From: Chlamydiota bacterium
GTDB lineage: Bacteria > Chlamydiota > Chlamydiia > Chlamydiales > Rhabdochlamydiaceae
Reading direction: 5' to 3'
Assembly: GCA_013288895.1 (NCBI GenBank)
Contig: JABDAY010000006.1
Span: 1-56,030, forward strand
Length of the DNA stretch: 56,030 nucleotides
Shown: piece by piece, positions 8,009-18,286 of the stretch
Layout of the letters: each line of letters starts with the position of its first letter
Numbering within the stretch: position 1 is the stretch's first letter
The notes under the pieces: generated by a model
The model's database searches: none
What the model was told of the DNA's origin: nothing
Seen by the model: only the letters and a program-made list of their open reading frames with translations
Made by a program: the position numbers and the translations under genes

Positions 8009-10555
8009 ATGTTTGACAAATTCACTAATCGAGCTAAGCAAGTTATCAAGTTAGCGAAAAAAGAAGCGCAAAGGCTAAACCACAACTACTTAGGAACAGA
8101 ACACGTCCTTCTCGGTCTTTTAAAACTTGGCCAGGGGATTGCTGTAAACGTCCTGAGAAATCTGAATCTTGACTATGAAAGTGTCCGCGCGGAGGTGGAA
8201 CGGGTTGTCGGATTTGGCCCTGAAATCCAAGTCTATGGAGACCCGGCGCTTACTGGAAAAGTTAAAAAAGTTTTTGAGTTTGCCAATGAGGAAGCCGCGA
8301 GCCTTAACCACAACTATGTAGGCACCGAGCACCTTTTACTGGCTCTTTTGCGTCAAACGGACAGCGTGGCTGCTCAGGTTCTTGAAAATTTAAACGTTAA
8401 TCTCAAGGAGATCCGTAAAGAGGTCTTAAAAGAGCTCGAAACATTTAATCTCCAACTTCCTCCCATGGGAATGGGAGCGGGAGGAGGAACTAATCCTAAT
8501 CCAAACCCCTCAAAATCCCAGGATAAAGGGGGCTCAGATAAAATGCCTGCTCTCAAAGCTTATGGACACGATCTTACAGAGCTTTCCAGAGAGGGAAAAC
8601 TAGACCCGGTGATCGGGCGTAAGGAAGAGGTGGAAAGACTCATTTTGATCCTATGCCGCCGTCGTAAAAACAACCCGGTTCTTATTGGGGAAGCGGGGGT
8701 GGGTAAAACAGCTATCGTAGAGGGGCTTGCCCAGGCCATTGTTAAAGGGGAAGTTCCCGATCATCTCGCTAAGAAAAAACTGATTTCTCTCGACCTCACA
8801 TTGATGATCGCAGGAACAAAATACCGCGGTCAGTTTGAAGAGCGTATTAAAGCTGTCATGGATGAGATTAAAAAGAATGGAAATATCCTCCTTTTTATCG
8901 ATGAGCTCCACACGATTGTGGGAGCTGGCGCTGCAGAGGGAGCGATCGATGCCTCTAACATTCTAAAACCAGCCCTTTCTAGGGGCGAGATACAGTGTAT
9001 CGGAGCTACAACTATTGATGAATACAGAAAGCACATCGAGAAAGATGCCGCCTTAGAGCGCCGTTTCCAAAAAATTCTCGTTGCTCCCCCCTCTCTTGAA
9101 GAGACAATCTCTATTCTTCATGGGCTTAAAACCAAATATGAGGAGCATCATAAGTGTACCTATACAGACGCTGCCATCAAGGCGGCCGTTTATTTATCTG
9201 ATAGATACATCACAGGCCGGTTTCTGCCAGATAAGGCGATTGACCTCATTGATGAAGCCGGCGCTAAAGCCCGTATTGCTGTCATGCACCAACCCCAAGA
9301 TATCACCAAATTTGAAACTGAAATAGAAGAGGTGCGCGTTTCTAAAGAAGAAGCGATTGCCAAACAGGAATATGAAAAGGCTGCAAAACTCCGCGATAAG
9401 GAAAAAACCTTAAGAGAGCGTCTGCAAAAAATCCGCACTGAGTGGGAAAGCGATAAAGCGGAGCATCAAGTGATTGTCGATGAAGAAGAGGTGGCTGCCA
9501 TCGTTGCAAAACAGACCGGCATCCCTTTAAGTCGCCTCACCGAAGGAGAAACGCAAAAAGTTCTCAAAATGGAAGAGATCCTCAAAAACAATATCATTGG
9601 TCAGGACGAGGCTGTCGGCATTGTTTGCAGGGCGATCCGCAGAAGCAGGGCAGACATCAAAGATCCTAACCGTCCTATTGGAGCTTTCTTGTTCCTTGGA
9701 CCGACAGGAGTGGGAAAAACCCTCCTTGCAAAACAGCTCGCGATCAATATGTTTGGCGGCGAGGATGCCCTCATCCAGGTCGACATGTCAGAATATATGG
9801 AGAAATTCGCTGTCAGCCGTATGACAGGATCTCCTCCAGGCTACGTAGGCCATGAAGAAGGCGGACAATTAACAGAACAAGTACGCCAAAGGCCTTACTG
9901 CGTTGTTCTTTTTGATGAGATTGAAAAAGCCCATCCTGATGTGATGAACATTCTTCTTCAAATCCTTGAGGAAGGAAGACTCTCAGACGCATTTGGCCGC
10001 AAGATCGACTTTAGAAATACGATCATCATCATGACCTCTAACCTAGGTGCCGATCTTATTAGACGCTCAACTGAGGTAGGGTTTGCAGCAACAGAAGGGA
10101 TGCTCGATTATAAAGCGATGCAAGAGAAGATCGATAGCTCCGTGAAGAAAAACTTCAAGCCTGAGTTCCTCAACCGTTTGGATGGAATCATCATCTTCAA
10201 GCCGCTTGATAAAACCCACTTGATGTCAGTAATTGATCTTGAAGTTAAAAAAGTTCAAGCCAGATTGCAGCGCAAACATATTGTCCTTACTCTCGATGCA
10301 AAAGCCAAGGAACTCCTCGTCAACAAAGGGTTTCAACCTGAAATGGGAGCCAGACCCTTACGTCGCGTGATCGAGCAATATCTCGAAGATCCACTGGCAG
10401 AAAAGCTCCTGATGAACCCGACAAAGGCAGGCAGCTGGCATGTCACGGCAGAAGAGGACAAGCTCGTATTCATCGAACAAGAAGTGGTTCAGGATCCGGG
10501 CAAATTTGCTCTTTCCTCCCCCGACAAAGAAAACACTGAAAACGCTAAGCATTAA
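8009..10555 (+). CDS. clpC: AAA+ ATP-dependent Clp protease ATPase subunit ClpC
   Basis: This Hsp100 unfoldase feeds substrates to ClpP. The 848-aa protein has the N-terminal double Clp-N repeat ([15 protein letters not shown] and [15 protein letters not shown]), first AAA+ domain with Walker [14 protein letters not shown], a UVR motif ([20 protein letters not shown]), second AAA+ domain with Walker [14 protein letters not shown], and a C-terminal D2-small domain. The start at 8009 ([12 protein letters not shown]) is the family start and has ACGGAG 7 nt upstream; an in-frame ATG at 7952 lies upstream of the promoter -10. Its last 11 nt overlap the convergent 467-aa gene. Order next to lplA matches chlamydiae. 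Confidence 0.96.
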   Translation: MFDKFTNRAKQVIKLAKKEAQRLNHNYLGTEHVLLGLLKLGQGIAVNVLRNLNLDYESVRAEVERVVGFGPEIQVYGDPALTGKVKKVFEFANEEAASLNHNYVGTEHLLLALLRQTDSVAAQVLENLNVNLKEIRKEVLKELETFNLQLPPMGMGAGGGTNPNPNPSKSQDKGGSDKMPALKAYGHDLTELSREGKLDPVIGRKEEVERLILILCRRRKNNPVLIGEAGVGKTAIVEGLAQAIVKGEVPDHLAKKKLISLDLTLMIAGTKYRGQFEERIKAVMDEIKKNGNILLFIDELHTIVGAGAAEGAIDASNILKPALSRGEIQCIGATTIDEYRKHIEKDAALERRFQKILVAPPSLEETISILHGLKTKYEEHHKCTYTDAAIKAAVYLSDRYITGRFLPDKAIDLIDEAGAKARIAVMHQPQDITKFETEIEEVRVSKEEAIAKQEYEKAAKLRDKEKTLRERLQKIRTEWESDKAEHQVIVDEEEVAAIVAKQTGIPLSRLTEGETQKVLKMEEILKNNIIGQDEAVGIVCRAIRRSRADIKDPNRPIGAFLFLGPTGVGKTLLAKQLAINMFGGEDALIQVDMSEYMEKFAVSRMTGSPPGYVGHEEGGQLTEQVRQRPYCVVLFDEIEKAHPDVMNILLQILEEGRLSDAFGRKIDFRNTIIIMTSNLGADLIRRSTEVGFAATEGMLDYKAMQEKIDSSVKKNFKPEFLNRLDGIIIFKPLDKTHLMSVIDLEVKKVQARLQRKHIVLTLDAKAKELLVNKGFQPEMGARPLRRVIEQYLEDPLAEKLLMNPTKAGSWHVTAEEDKLVFIEQEVVQDPGKFALSSPDKENTENAKH

Positions 10556-11948
10556 CTCTGAGTTGCTGCCTTTGAAGCTCAGGGAAATTTCTCCTGTAGA
10601 AGGAGGGAAGAACAGGTTCATCGCCCCCTCCTAAAAGGGGCGCGCTTTCAATTTGCTGTTTCCAGGTAATGGGAAAGCTATTTATCTTAAAGTCGAGACG
10701 CGCACTTTCTTTCGTCGCCTTTTTTAAACCAAAAAGTATAATCCTAGGATCCTCTTTAGAAAAAGGAAAAACTTTCCCCGCTTTACGTGCTTCCGCTATT
10801 TTTGTCGATAGTTCTGTTGAGCTCTCGGGAGAAAAATCACGAAACCCTGCAGCAAAATAAACCGCCTCCCTGCTCTTGCTATCATAAAAATGCAATTCTT
10901 CCAGTCGTGGCTCCCTGACCAATATCTCAACAGCAATTTGAATAAGCAATCGCCTAACAGGATAATCTCCTGTCTCCTCATCTTGACCTAAATGATCTTC
11001 CAAATTTCCACAAAAAAGTACTTTCCCACCTGTGATCCGCCCCCCTTGAATAATGTCATTGGTTGCCTGTTCTTGTAATTCAGAAATTTCCCAAGGGGAA
11101 CTATGGTCTAGGTACCACACTGTTTTACATTCCAATACTCCTAAAATGGCGTTATTTGAAATATTTATGATTAAAAATTTTGATGAAGTAAGCTCTTTAT
11201 CAAAAGCAGCTGATATACAAACCGGGATTATTTCCTCTTTGTAAATTATTTCAGTAGTTGTAAAAGTCACCCTTTTTTTTAAGAGCTCCCTAAAATTAGT
11301 AGGGATCGGTGGAAGAAAGGCCATGAGCTCCTTGGGGCAATTGATTTTCTGAAGAACTTCGTTAAGCATACGCCTTTCTGTTTCGATTACTTGTAATTGA
11401 CGACGAGAATCTCTTAACTCTTGTAAAGGTCGGGGGTGACCATGAGGTTGTGTTAAAAGACTTTTGACCACTAGGAAATGATATTTAAAAATTTCTTCTA
11501 CTTTTTTAAAAATTTTCAATACATAATGATTTACAAAAAAATGTTCCCCTTGAACGCTAACTAACTCAGTTTTTGAAGAAAAATCTTTTTTACGAGCTTC
11601 TAATTCAGAAATGGGATGATACCAAGAACGTTGCACCGAAAGAGTGCCCTCATTGTTGACATAAACATCAGTAGCCTCGTAGTATTCCGGTTTCTTAAAG
11701 AATTCTAGGGCTTGTACTGTTCTAATCGGACGACCCGGGTGCATTGTAACACCTTTTACTGGACACTCAGCAGCGGCTCGGTAATGCTCTCTTACAATTT
11801 CTGCTAAAGCCTTTTGAATCACCTTCTGTACCATAGTCCCATTCCAACGAAAAGCACGACCAGCTTTTAAAACGTCTTGGGGGGAGAGAAATAATAAAAC
11901 ACAATACCTTGCATGATCATAAAGATGATTTATGCGAACACTACTCAT
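10545..11948 (-). CDS. Unknown 467-aa protein, possible F-box-like N-terminus
   Basis: I do not recognise a family. The protein is soluble, has no signal peptide, and is rich in charged helices (about residues 130-215). Near the N-terminus, [19 protein letters not shown] resembles an F-box core (LxxLxxxDLlxxxxvxxxW). A later stretch, [35 protein letters not shown] in outline, resembles the helix-strand-helix end of a GNAT acetyltransferase, but weakly. The GAAGGAC site upstream supports the ATG at 11948. It is not part of the conserved clpC-mnmA neighbourhood of Chlamydia, so it is a lineage-specific insertion and a possible secreted effector. Overlaps clpC's 3' end by 11 nt. Confidence 0.6.
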   Translation of the reverse strand: MSSVRINHLYDHARYCVLLFLSPQDVLKAGRAFRWNGTMVQKVIQKALAEIVREHYRAAAECPVKGVTMHPGRPIRTVQALEFFKKPEYYEATDVYVNNEGTLSVQRSWYHPISELEARKKDFSSKTELVSVQGEHFFVNHYVLKIFKKVEEIFKYHFLVVKSLLTQPHGHPRPLQELRDSRRQLQVIETERRMLNEVLQKINCPKELMAFLPPIPTNFRELLKKRVTFTTTEIIYKEEIIPVCISAAFDKELTSSKFLIINISNNAILGVLECKTVWYLDHSSPWEISELQEQATNDIIQGGRITGGKVLFCGNLEDHLGQDEETGDYPVRRLLIQIAVEILVREPRLEELHFYDSKSREAVYFAAGFRDFSPESSTELSTKIAEARKAGKVFPFSKEDPRIILFGLKKATKESARLDFKINSFPITWKQQIESAPLLGGGDEPVLPSFYRRNFPELQRQQLRVNA

Positions 11949-12093
11949 TTAATGTCCTTCGTTTAATATTCGCTGTACATGATATCATAGTAAGTTCATT
12001 TTTTGATAACTTTAAAGAAAGACAAAACCTCTTATTGAAAATTAAAATTTTTAATTTATCTATTATATTTCTAAAATCGGTAAACTATACGTC

Positions 12094-13128
12094 ATGAAAA
12101 AGACTATTGTTGTTGGAATGTCGGGAGGGGTCGATTCCTCAGTAACCGCTCTGTTATTAAAGGAGCAGGGGCATCATGTCATTGGGATGTTCATGAAGAA
12201 CTGGGAAGAAAAAGATTCTCAGGGTGTTTGCAATTCTTCCAAAGAATATGATGATGTTGTCAGAGTTTGTGACAAGCTCGATATCCCTCATTACACGGTC
12301 AACTTTGTGGAAGAGTATTGGAATAATGTGTTCACCCATTTCCTCGAAGATCTAAAGCGGGGCTTCACCCCCAACCCCGACATCCTCTGTAATAGAGAGA
12401 TCAAATTTAAAGTTTTTTTAGAAAAAGCCCTTAGTCTAGGCGCAGATTTTTTAGCAACAGGCCATTACTGCAGAATACAAGAGGGCAAACTCCTTAAAGG
12501 AAAAGACCTAAGCAAAGATCAAAGCTACTTTCTCTACACCCTCAAGCCACACATCCTTAAAAAAGTCCTTTTTCCGATCGGCAATTTGCCAAAACCTGAA
12601 GTAAGGAGGATTGCCAAAGAACACAACCTTGCCACTGCCGAAAAAAAAGATAGCACAGGGATCTGCTTCATCGGCAAAAGAGACTTCCGAGAATTTGTAA
12701 AACAGTATCTCCCCTATCAAAAGGGAAACTTTGAAACTCTTGATGGAAAAATCGTTGGGCAGCATGAGGGCGCCGCCTATTACACCATCGGTCAGAGGAA
12801 AGGCCTTGGCATAGGAGGCCCCGGCAACGCCTGGTTTGTCGTCGCAAAAGACATGGGCCGAAACGTAGTGATCATCGAACAAGGACAGGATCACCCCGCT
12901 CTCTACAAGGACCATTTACAGGTTATAGATCTCACTTGGGTTAATGAATCTCCCCCCTTCCCTTTTGTCTGCAAAGCCAAAATCCGCTACCGGCAAGAAG
13001 AGCAAGAGTGTGTCATCGAAAATGAAAGTCACGTCCGCTTCTTGAGCCCACAAAGAGCCATCACCTCAAGACAATCGATCGTGTTTTATGATAGGGATGT
13101 TTGTTTGGGTGGCGGATTAATCCTTTAA
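12094..13128 (+). CDS. mnmA: tRNA-specific 2-thiouridylase MnmA
   Basis: MnmA adds sulfur to U34 of tRNA-Lys, -Glu and -Gln. The 344-aa sequence has the PP-loop ATP-binding motif SGGVDSS (10-16), NWEEK, the catalytic cysteine in PNPDILCNREIKF (Cys99), ATGHY, DQSYFLY, the second redox cysteine in DSTGICFIGKRDF (Cys191), and GQRKGLGIGG. Length is close to the family norm (about 360). No Shine-Dalgarno is visible before the ATG; AT-rich promoter-like sequence (TATATT, TATAC) lies directly upstream, so a very short or absent leader is possible. Also called trmU; it follows clpC as in chlamydiae. Confidence 0.94.
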   Translation: MKKTIVVGMSGGVDSSVTALLLKEQGHHVIGMFMKNWEEKDSQGVCNSSKEYDDVVRVCDKLDIPHYTVNFVEEYWNNVFTHFLEDLKRGFTPNPDILCNREIKFKVFLEKALSLGADFLATGHYCRIQEGKLLKGKDLSKDQSYFLYTLKPHILKKVLFPIGNLPKPEVRRIAKEHNLATAEKKDSTGICFIGKRDFREFVKQYLPYQKGNFETLDGKIVGQHEGAAYYTIGQRKGLGIGGPGNAWFVVAKDMGRNVVIIEQGQDHPALYKDHLQVIDLTWVNESPPFPFVCKAKIRYRQEEQECVIENESHVRFLSPQRAITSRQSIVFYDRDVCLGGGLIL

Positions 13129-13162
13129 AAATCGCAAAACGGAAGATAATACAAATTTCTTA

Positions 13163-13696
13163 TCAACATATGGCTGCAGGAGCCATGATTGGTGGGCTAG
13201 ATATCTTTTTAATCTTTTTGTTGTGGAAATATTCGATTCCTTTGCCGGCTCCTAGAAGGAGCAGTCCGCCTCCTGTAAGGGCTCCGGTTACAATCCCAGT
13301 TATAGCTGCCACTTTTGAAACATAAATTATGGAGGCAAAAAATTTTGGACCTATACTAAAAGGCAAATGATATAATATAATCCTAAGAAATGGCACAAAG
13401 ATAGAAAAAAGTAGTAGAATCCCTACAGGCACCCCCATAGGAGTTATAAAACTAACAAGCATAATTATTATAACTGCTAAACCCAGAATTGCGGGAAGTG
13501 CAGGTAGTCCAAACACTCCAATTGCTCCTATCATCCCAGCCGCCACCAGAATTATGCCTGCTCTCCGCATGACCTTTGTTATGGTACATTTTTCAGTGGG
13601 TGGTTTTTGCTCCTCAGGTCTTTGAATAGCAGAACGATTTTCCAAAGGGGCCGATGGGAGGTGTTGTGATTCATTATATAGAATGAGAGAAGCCAT
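13163..13696 (-). CDS. Small multi-pass membrane protein, lineage-specific, Inc-like topology possible
   Basis: This 177-aa protein has a polar N-terminal region (about 50 residues), then paired hydrophobic stretches: IILVAAGMIGAIGVFGLPAL and AILGLAVIIIMLVSFI, a third, GVPVGILLLFSIFVPFL, and a last pair around KVAAITGIVTGALTGGGLLL. It has no signal peptide. The polar N-terminus followed by closely spaced membrane segments is compatible with a chlamydial Inc-type protein but not diagnostic. AAAGGAA precedes the ATG at 13696. It converges on mnmA with only 34 nt between the stops. I recognise no enzymatic motif. Confidence 0.6.
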   Translation of the reverse strand: MASLILYNESQHLPSAPLENRSAIQRPEEQKPPTEKCTITKVMRRAGIILVAAGMIGAIGVFGLPALPAILGLAVIIIMLVSFITPMGVPVGILLLFSIFVPFLRIILYHLPFSIGPKFFASIIYVSKVAAITGIVTGALTGGGLLLLGAGKGIEYFHNKKIKKISSPPIMAPAAIC

Positions 13697-13831
13697 AAAA
13701 TTTCCTTTGTGTTATTTAATGCGATAATTGTAATAATAATCATATTAAAAGCAAATACAAAAAAAATATATATCTAAAAAACAATAAATATTTTTTTTAA
13801 TTTACCAAATAAAGATAAAAAAAAGTTCATA

Positions 13832-13850
13832 TTTCTTTTGTTTTGCGTTT
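13832..13850. repeat. 19-nt motif shared with the mfd 3' palindrome
   Basis: TTTCTTTTGTTTTGCGTTT directly downstream of the permease stop is the exact reverse complement of 45464-45482, which forms part of the mfd-distal inverted repeat. Only one arm is present here. It may be a decayed copy of the same repeat family. Confidence 0.55.
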
Positions 13851-13852
13851 CT

Positions 13853-15316
13853 TCACCCTCTTTTAACAGCTCTGACCTTACTATGGTATTGGCTGTAGTT
13901 GAAGTAGATGACACAGCCGATGATCATCCAGATGATCAGCTGGACCCAGGTGACGCCTGGGAGAAGGAGCATTTGGAAGATAGAAGCTAATGTGCCGGCA
14001 AGGGGGATCCATGGGCTAAAAGGGCATTTGAATGGTCTATGGAGAAGTGGTTGTGTGTAGCGGAGTACTAAGACGCCGAAGCAAACAATGGCGAAGGCTA
14101 AAAGTGTTCCCATGGACACAATTTGTCCGATAAGACCGACGGGCATTGTTCCAGCTACTAGCATTGCAACAAGAGTTACTACAATAGTTGTGAAAAAAGG
14201 AGTTCTATGTTTGGGATGGATTGTCCCAAAACGATGCGGGAGAAGACCATCGTGCGCCATTGTGTAAAAAACTCTTGATTGGCCAATAAGCATGACTAGA
14301 ATCACGCTTGTCAAACCTGCAAGAATGGCTATCTTAATAACAAGTCGGAGCCAAAGGAAGCTTTGTCCAAAAGCATTCACAGCAACGGCAATAGGATCTG
14401 GCACACCGAGAAGTTTGTAAGAGACAATCCCTGTTAGGATTAGACCCATAATGATGTAAACAACAGTAGAGATCCCAAGAGATCCAAGCATCCCGATAGG
14501 GAGGTCTTTTTGAGGGTTTTTTGCTTCTTGCGATAAAGTCGAAAGAGCATCAAAACCGATATAAGCAAAGAAAACAACGCCAGCTCCTCTAAAAATCCCG
14601 CTCCAGCCAAGCTCTCCAAAAATCCCCGTATTCTCAGGAATGAGAGGATGCCAATTCTCTGGGTGAACGTAAGCTATTCCGCAACCAATAAAGAGGAAGA
14701 CGACAAGCAATTTAATAATGACCATGATGCTATTAAAGCCAGCAGCAGCCTTAATCCCTGTGGCGACTAATCCTCCGATAAAGGCTACGATAAATATAGC
14801 GGGAAGATTGACAAGCGCTCCTGTGGCAGACCACCCTTTCCCAATTTCATAGGCAAAAGGAGAACTCGCAAGCTTTACAGGAATATAGACTCCAAAATCG
14901 TTTAAAAAGCTGACACAATAACCCGACCATCCCACAGCTACTGTGGATGCAGAAAAGAGATATTCAAGGGTTAGGCACCATCCAATTGTCCATGCAGTAA
15001 ACTCTCCCATAGTGGCATAAGCATAAGAATAAGCACTTCCTGAAATAGGGATCAATGAGGCGAACTCCGCATAGCAAAGGGCAGCAAAGACGCAAATAAT
15101 CGCTGCAAAAATAAAAGAGAATATAATACCCGGCCCGGCGTATTCCGCCGCAGCTTGTCCTGTTAAGACGAAAATCCCTGCCCCGATAATCCCCCCGATA
15201 CCCATTGCAGTTAATTGAATGGGACCTAAAGACTTCCTCAATCCATGCTTGGTATCAGACGCTTCATTTAAAAGTGATTTAATCGTTTTTTTTGCAAATA
15301 GACCTTTTGACATCAT
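13853..15316 (-). CDS. APC-family amino acid permease (cationic amino acid transporter-like)
   Basis: This 487-aa integral membrane protein has about 12 hydrophobic segments and the APC-superfamily TM1 motif MGIGGIIGAGIFVLTGQAAA, followed by AGPGIIFSFIFAAIICVFAA and CYAEFASLIPISGSAYSY. Later VVFFAYIGFDALSTLSQEAK is typical of the CAT/YfnA subgroup, so the substrate is probably an amino acid taken from the host, although specificity cannot be read from sequence. Two ATGs (15316 and 15313) are adjacent; the second is better spaced from GAGGA. The gene is monocistronic or upstream of nothing obvious on this strand. It is not in the matching Chlamydia interval as I recall it. Confidence 0.88.
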   Translation of the reverse strand: MMSKGLFAKKTIKSLLNEASDTKHGLRKSLGPIQLTAMGIGGIIGAGIFVLTGQAAAEYAGPGIIFSFIFAAIICVFAALCYAEFASLIPISGSAYSYAYATMGEFTAWTIGWCLTLEYLFSASTVAVGWSGYCVSFLNDFGVYIPVKLASSPFAYEIGKGWSATGALVNLPAIFIVAFIGGLVATGIKAAAGFNSIMVIIKLLVVFLFIGCGIAYVHPENWHPLIPENTGIFGELGWSGIFRGAGVVFFAYIGFDALSTLSQEAKNPQKDLPIGMLGSLGISTVVYIIMGLILTGIVSYKLLGVPDPIAVAVNAFGQSFLWLRLVIKIAILAGLTSVILVMLIGQSRVFYTMAHDGLLPHRFGTIHPKHRTPFFTTIVVTLVAMLVAGTMPVGLIGQIVSMGTLLAFAIVCFGVLVLRYTQPLLHRPFKCPFSPWIPLAGTLASIFQMLLLPGVTWVQLIIWMIIGCVIYFNYSQYHSKVRAVKRG

Positions 15317-15350
15317 TCCTCGATGGTTAATGGGGAGATTCTATAGAATT

Positions 15351-16091
15351 CTAATTTTTAGAACAACAAACTTTCGTTTCCCATTCTTTTAAATACTCCA
15401 AAAGCTTCTCTTTCGAGGGCTTTGTACGGAGAATTTCTAAGGAGGGGGATTTACTACTTAGGTGAGCAAGCTTAGCGAGTAAATGAAGGTGGCGTTTATC
15501 GCCACTTGCAAATAGGAAAAAAAGTGTGTGAACAGGTTCCCCATCCAAAGCGCCGTATTCAATAGGCTTTTGAGGATAGACTACAAAAATCATATCAAAG
15601 GGACCCTGAATTAAAAATTCTCTTGTATGAGGCACTCCAATTCCATGATTTAATGCCGTAGGCATCAACCTCTCTCTATCAAGTAAAAGATCTGATAAAA
15701 CATCTGAATCCAGCCCCAAGCGAGGAGCTATGAGCTTCATTGTCGATTTGATAATCTCTTCTTTTGTATCGCCAAGGATATGGGTGAATACGCCTCCCCT
15801 GTATACTGCGCGATAAAGGCTAAATTGCTGCACTCCCGCTCTCACAGGATCTGCCTCTTCATCCCCTTCATCGGTTGCAGGGTAGATTTGCTCTTCTTGA
15901 GGATACGGGGTAAATGATCCAGGCTCCTGCTTAAGCTTACAGCTCATCATCCAATTTTCAATCTCGATTCTACTGAACCGGTACTGTGACTCGAGTTTAT
16001 ACGCAGGAATCTTGCCTTCAGAAAGCCATCTGCGAATTGTTTTCTCAGACACGCTTAGCAGCTCCGCAAGATCTTTAATTTTTAGATCCAT
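15351..16091 (-). CDS. ptsN: PTS IIA-type protein with N-terminal excisionase-like HTH (CT290-like)
   Basis: Residues 1-48 form an excisionase/MerR-like DNA-binding helix-turn-helix (IKDLAELLSVSEKTIRRWLS, then IPAYKLESQYRFSRIEI). An acidic linker follows, and residues about 95-246 are a PTS EIIA-2 (PtsN/fructose-type) domain with the phosphorylatable histidine His155 in NHGIGVPHTRE. This HTH-IIA fusion matches the first of the two chlamydial ptsN paralogues as I remember it. It could link phosphotransfer state to transcription, without sugar transport. GAGGTGG lies upstream of the ATG. The second, HTH-less copy lies at 17374-17823, separated by an unrelated gene. Confidence 0.85.
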   Translation of the reverse strand: MDLKIKDLAELLSVSEKTIRRWLSEGKIPAYKLESQYRFSRIEIENWMMSCKLKQEPGSFTPYPQEEQIYPATDEGDEEADPVRAGVQQFSLYRAVYRGGVFTHILGDTKEEIIKSTMKLIAPRLGLDSDVLSDLLLDRERLMPTALNHGIGVPHTREFLIQGPFDMIFVVYPQKPIEYGALDGEPVHTLFFLFASGDKRHLHLLAKLAHLSSKSPSLEILRTKPSKEKLLEYLKEWETKVCCSKN

Positions 16092-16148
16092 AGTTCCACC
16101 TCAGTGTCCAAAGTATTATTTTTACCATTTAATGTCAAAACAAAGAAC

Positions 16149-17207
16149 TTACTTGGGTGCAAGCATCGACCTAACATAGGCCGCCCGCTTTATAGAGTTT
16201 TCGTTATCTTTCCAGGCTCCTCCTTGACTTACAGCCAAGTCATAATATGGTAAAGACCTTCGAAGGTTTTCAGTTTCATCTTGCTCACCGTCTAAAAGAC
16301 CCAGACATTGTAGATCTCCCAGCATATGTGAAGCCATCCCTATTCCCTTCGTTGAAGCATCCTTAATGAATCCCACGGCTACCGTCATGCCGATTGGTGG
16401 CGCTGGAGAGGATTTATATTTGTGGTACAAATTCATCCCTAACATCCATTCGCCTGTTGGGTCGCCATTTAGTGTCATTTGATACAGATCTCGCATCATT
16501 AGGCTGCTTTCCATCTCTCCTCTTGGCAAATACCAGGCTTGTTCATCAGATTCGTACATCCCAGGGAATTCTCGAGGAGCTATTTTATCTGGGAAAATTG
16601 GGGCAACTGGGGTTTTTATCGATGCTTCACTTGGAACCACTCGAACACTAAATCTCTTTGACTTTGGGGGGAGTTGTCCCAGTTGCTTTGCAGTTAGAGG
16701 AGCCTCCCCTTGCGAGGGTACTGGAGCATTCCCAAGAAGACCTGGGGTAAACGCAGGAGCTCCTGCAGAAAGAGTTGAGCCAGTGGCCATCAGTTGGATT
16801 TCTTCATCAGGCGTTAGGGTTATTTGTCCTTGATCTACTTCTTGAAGCCATTCAGGTTCTGACAATCCCCTTACAATCACTCTAGAAACTTCTGATGCTT
16901 CATTGTTCTGTATATATTTCTCCCTTATTTGTTCTAAAAGAAGAGGGTGCATGGAGAATAGTGATCCGACTCTGGCTTCCCAGGCTTTATTATCTCCTCC
17001 CAAAGACAATTTCGCAGGCCCCGTCTGCTGACTACAAGCGCCTATTGCTTGTCTTACAACAGTAGAGATGAGCGACTCCATCGAGAGTATGCTCTTTATT
17101 TTCTTGAATTGTTCATTTGAAAGCGCAGGAGGGATATGTGAAGAAGCTGAAGGAGCTCCACTACCTGACCCGCTAGACCCCAAAGACGCACTACCTCCCA
17201 GACTCAT
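16149..17207 (-). CDS. Lineage-specific 352-aa protein with Sel1-like C-terminal region
   Basis: The N-terminal 25 residues are Ser/Gly/Ala-rich low complexity (SLGGSASLGSSGSGSGAPSA). The middle is unrecognised and proline-rich. The C-terminal third shows helix pairs of Sel1-repeat style (DPTGEWMLGMNLYHKY, KGIGMASHMLGDLQCLGLLD, SLPYYDLAVSQGGAWKD), with the A..LG......G spacing of TPR-like Sel1 units. It is a possible secreted scaffold or effector. It interrupts the pair of ptsN genes that are adjacent in Chlamydia. GAGGGGA precedes the ATG, and TTGCCT-N17-TATGGT lies upstream, so it probably has its own promoter. No enzymatic function can be assigned. Confidence 0.65.
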   Translation of the reverse strand: MSLGGSASLGSSGSGSGAPSASSHIPPALSNEQFKKIKSILSMESLISTVVRQAIGACSQQTGPAKLSLGGDNKAWEARVGSLFSMHPLLLEQIREKYIQNNEASEVSRVIVRGLSEPEWLQEVDQGQITLTPDEEIQLMATGSTLSAGAPAFTPGLLGNAPVPSQGEAPLTAKQLGQLPPKSKRFSVRVVPSEASIKTPVAPIFPDKIAPREFPGMYESDEQAWYLPRGEMESSLMMRDLYQMTLNGDPTGEWMLGMNLYHKYKSSPAPPIGMTVAVGFIKDASTKGIGMASHMLGDLQCLGLLDGEQDETENLRRSLPYYDLAVSQGGAWKDNENSIKRAAYVRSMLAPK

Positions 17208-17373
17208 AAATCCCCTCTTTTTAAAAGAGATTTTACCATAACTTTAGGGAAATTACAAGGCAAATCACTATAGAAACGGGATTATAATAAAGACATTAAG
17301 GCAAACCCCTCAAAGTTTGTGAAAGTCTATCAGGATAAGACGGTTATATCTTAAGAATAGAAGTTTGTATTTT

Positions 17374-17823
17374 TTAAAAATCTTTTAACAAATGAAGCAC
17401 TTGCCCTGCGGTACTAGCTTTAAGAAGCTGTTTGCGTAGCTCAGGATCTTTGATGGCGGTGGTGAGGCGGGAAAGGATATGTAGGTATTCCGTTTGTTTG
17501 TTTTCAGGGCCGCCGATCATGAAGATGATGCGGACAGGCGAGCCATCGAGGGCTTTCCAATCGATTCCATTATTTTTTTGAATACCGATGGCAATAAAAA
17601 AGTCATCGTAGCCTTCCAACTTGGCGTGAGGGATTGCTATCCCCAATCCAATGCCTGTGGACACAATTTTTTCCCGTTCGAGAAGAGCATCATGAAAGGC
17701 TTTTTTGTCTTTGAGCCTTCCAACTCCATCTAGTAAATCAACAAGAAATTGGATGGTTGCATCTCGAGTGGTTTGATCTAAAAAAACAATCAACTCTTCA
17801 TGTAAATAATTGGAGATTGCCAC
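17374..17823 (-). CDS. ptsN: PTS IIA-type protein PtsN (CT291-like)
   Basis: This single EIIA-2 domain protein has the active histidine in GIGLGIAIPHAKLEG (His66 from the chosen start) and the family motif DWKALDGSPVRIIFMIGGPE. I choose the GTG at 17823: it gives a 149-aa protein of normal PtsN length, lies 22 nt after the dut stop, and has GGTGG upstream. A longer in-frame ATG at 17928 would overlap dut by 83 nt and add unrelated residues. It probably belongs to a nitrogen-PTS-like regulatory chain. It is downstream of accD-dut on the same strand, the same order as in chlamydiae. Confidence 0.87.
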   Translation of the reverse strand: MAISNYLHEELIVFLDQTTRDATIQFLVDLLDGVGRLKDKKAFHDALLEREKIVSTGIGLGIAIPHAKLEGYDDFFIAIGIQKNNGIDWKALDGSPVRIIFMIGGPENKQTEYLHILSRLTTAIKDPELRKQLLKASTAGQVLHLLKDF

Positions 17824-17845
17824 TTTTCCACCCAGTTTAAAAAAT

Positions 17846-18286
17846 TTAAACCCCAGTGTGACCAAAGCCACCCTCGCCGCGTGAGGTTGCAGCAAGTGTA
17901 CCTTGCCTGATAAACCGAGCTCGTACAACAGATGCTAAAACAAGCTGTGCAATGCGCATTTTTGGTGTGACTACAAAAGGATTTTTTCCATGATTCATTA
18001 AAATCACCTTTACCTCGCCCCGATAGTCAGAGTCGATTGTTCCTGGAGTGTTTAGAACGGTGATCTGTGATTTTAGAGCAAGCCCACTTCGAGGCCTGAC
18101 CTGAACTTCATACCCTTCTGGTATCTCCATAAATACGCCTGTGGGTATTAATGCAGAAGCTCCCGGCTCGATAATCATGTTTTCTGTGATATTTGCCTTA
18201 GCGTCTGCACCGGCAGCAAATTCAGAACAATATTGGGGAAGGGATTCTTCCTCGTTAATCACTATTGGTACTTCGATTTCCTGCAT
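17846..18286 (-). CDS. dut: dUTP diphosphatase (dUTPase)
   Basis: This trimeric enzyme hydrolyses dUTP to dUMP and pyrophosphate. The 146-aa product has all five motifs in order: [40 protein letters not shown] and the P-loop-like C-terminal [13 protein letters not shown] strong GGAGGAAG ribosome-binding site precedes the ATG. The first 32 nt overlap the end of accD, suggesting coupled translation. Order accD-dut-ptsN is conserved in chlamydiae. Confidence 0.95.
   Translation of the reverse strand: MQEIEVPIVINEEESLPQYCSEFAAGADAKANITENMIIEPGASALIPTGVFMEIPEGYEVQVRPRSGLALKSQITVLNTPGTIDSDYRGEVKVILMNHGKNPFVVTPKMRIAQLVLASVVRARFIRQGTLAATSRGEGGFGHTGV

Noticed and set aside
7717..8085. Overlapping frames in the hexamer palindrome giving Arg-Ala-rich (RARARAR) products
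   Set aside because: GGGCAC repeats translate as RA or similar in several frames on both strands. The sequence is a palindromic repeat, and none of the frames has a ribosome-binding site or conserved extension.
13101..13325. Plus-strand 74-codon frame after mnmA
   Set aside because: It overlaps the mnmA end and is opposite the 177-aa membrane protein, which has a ribosome-binding site and coherent hydrophobic segments.
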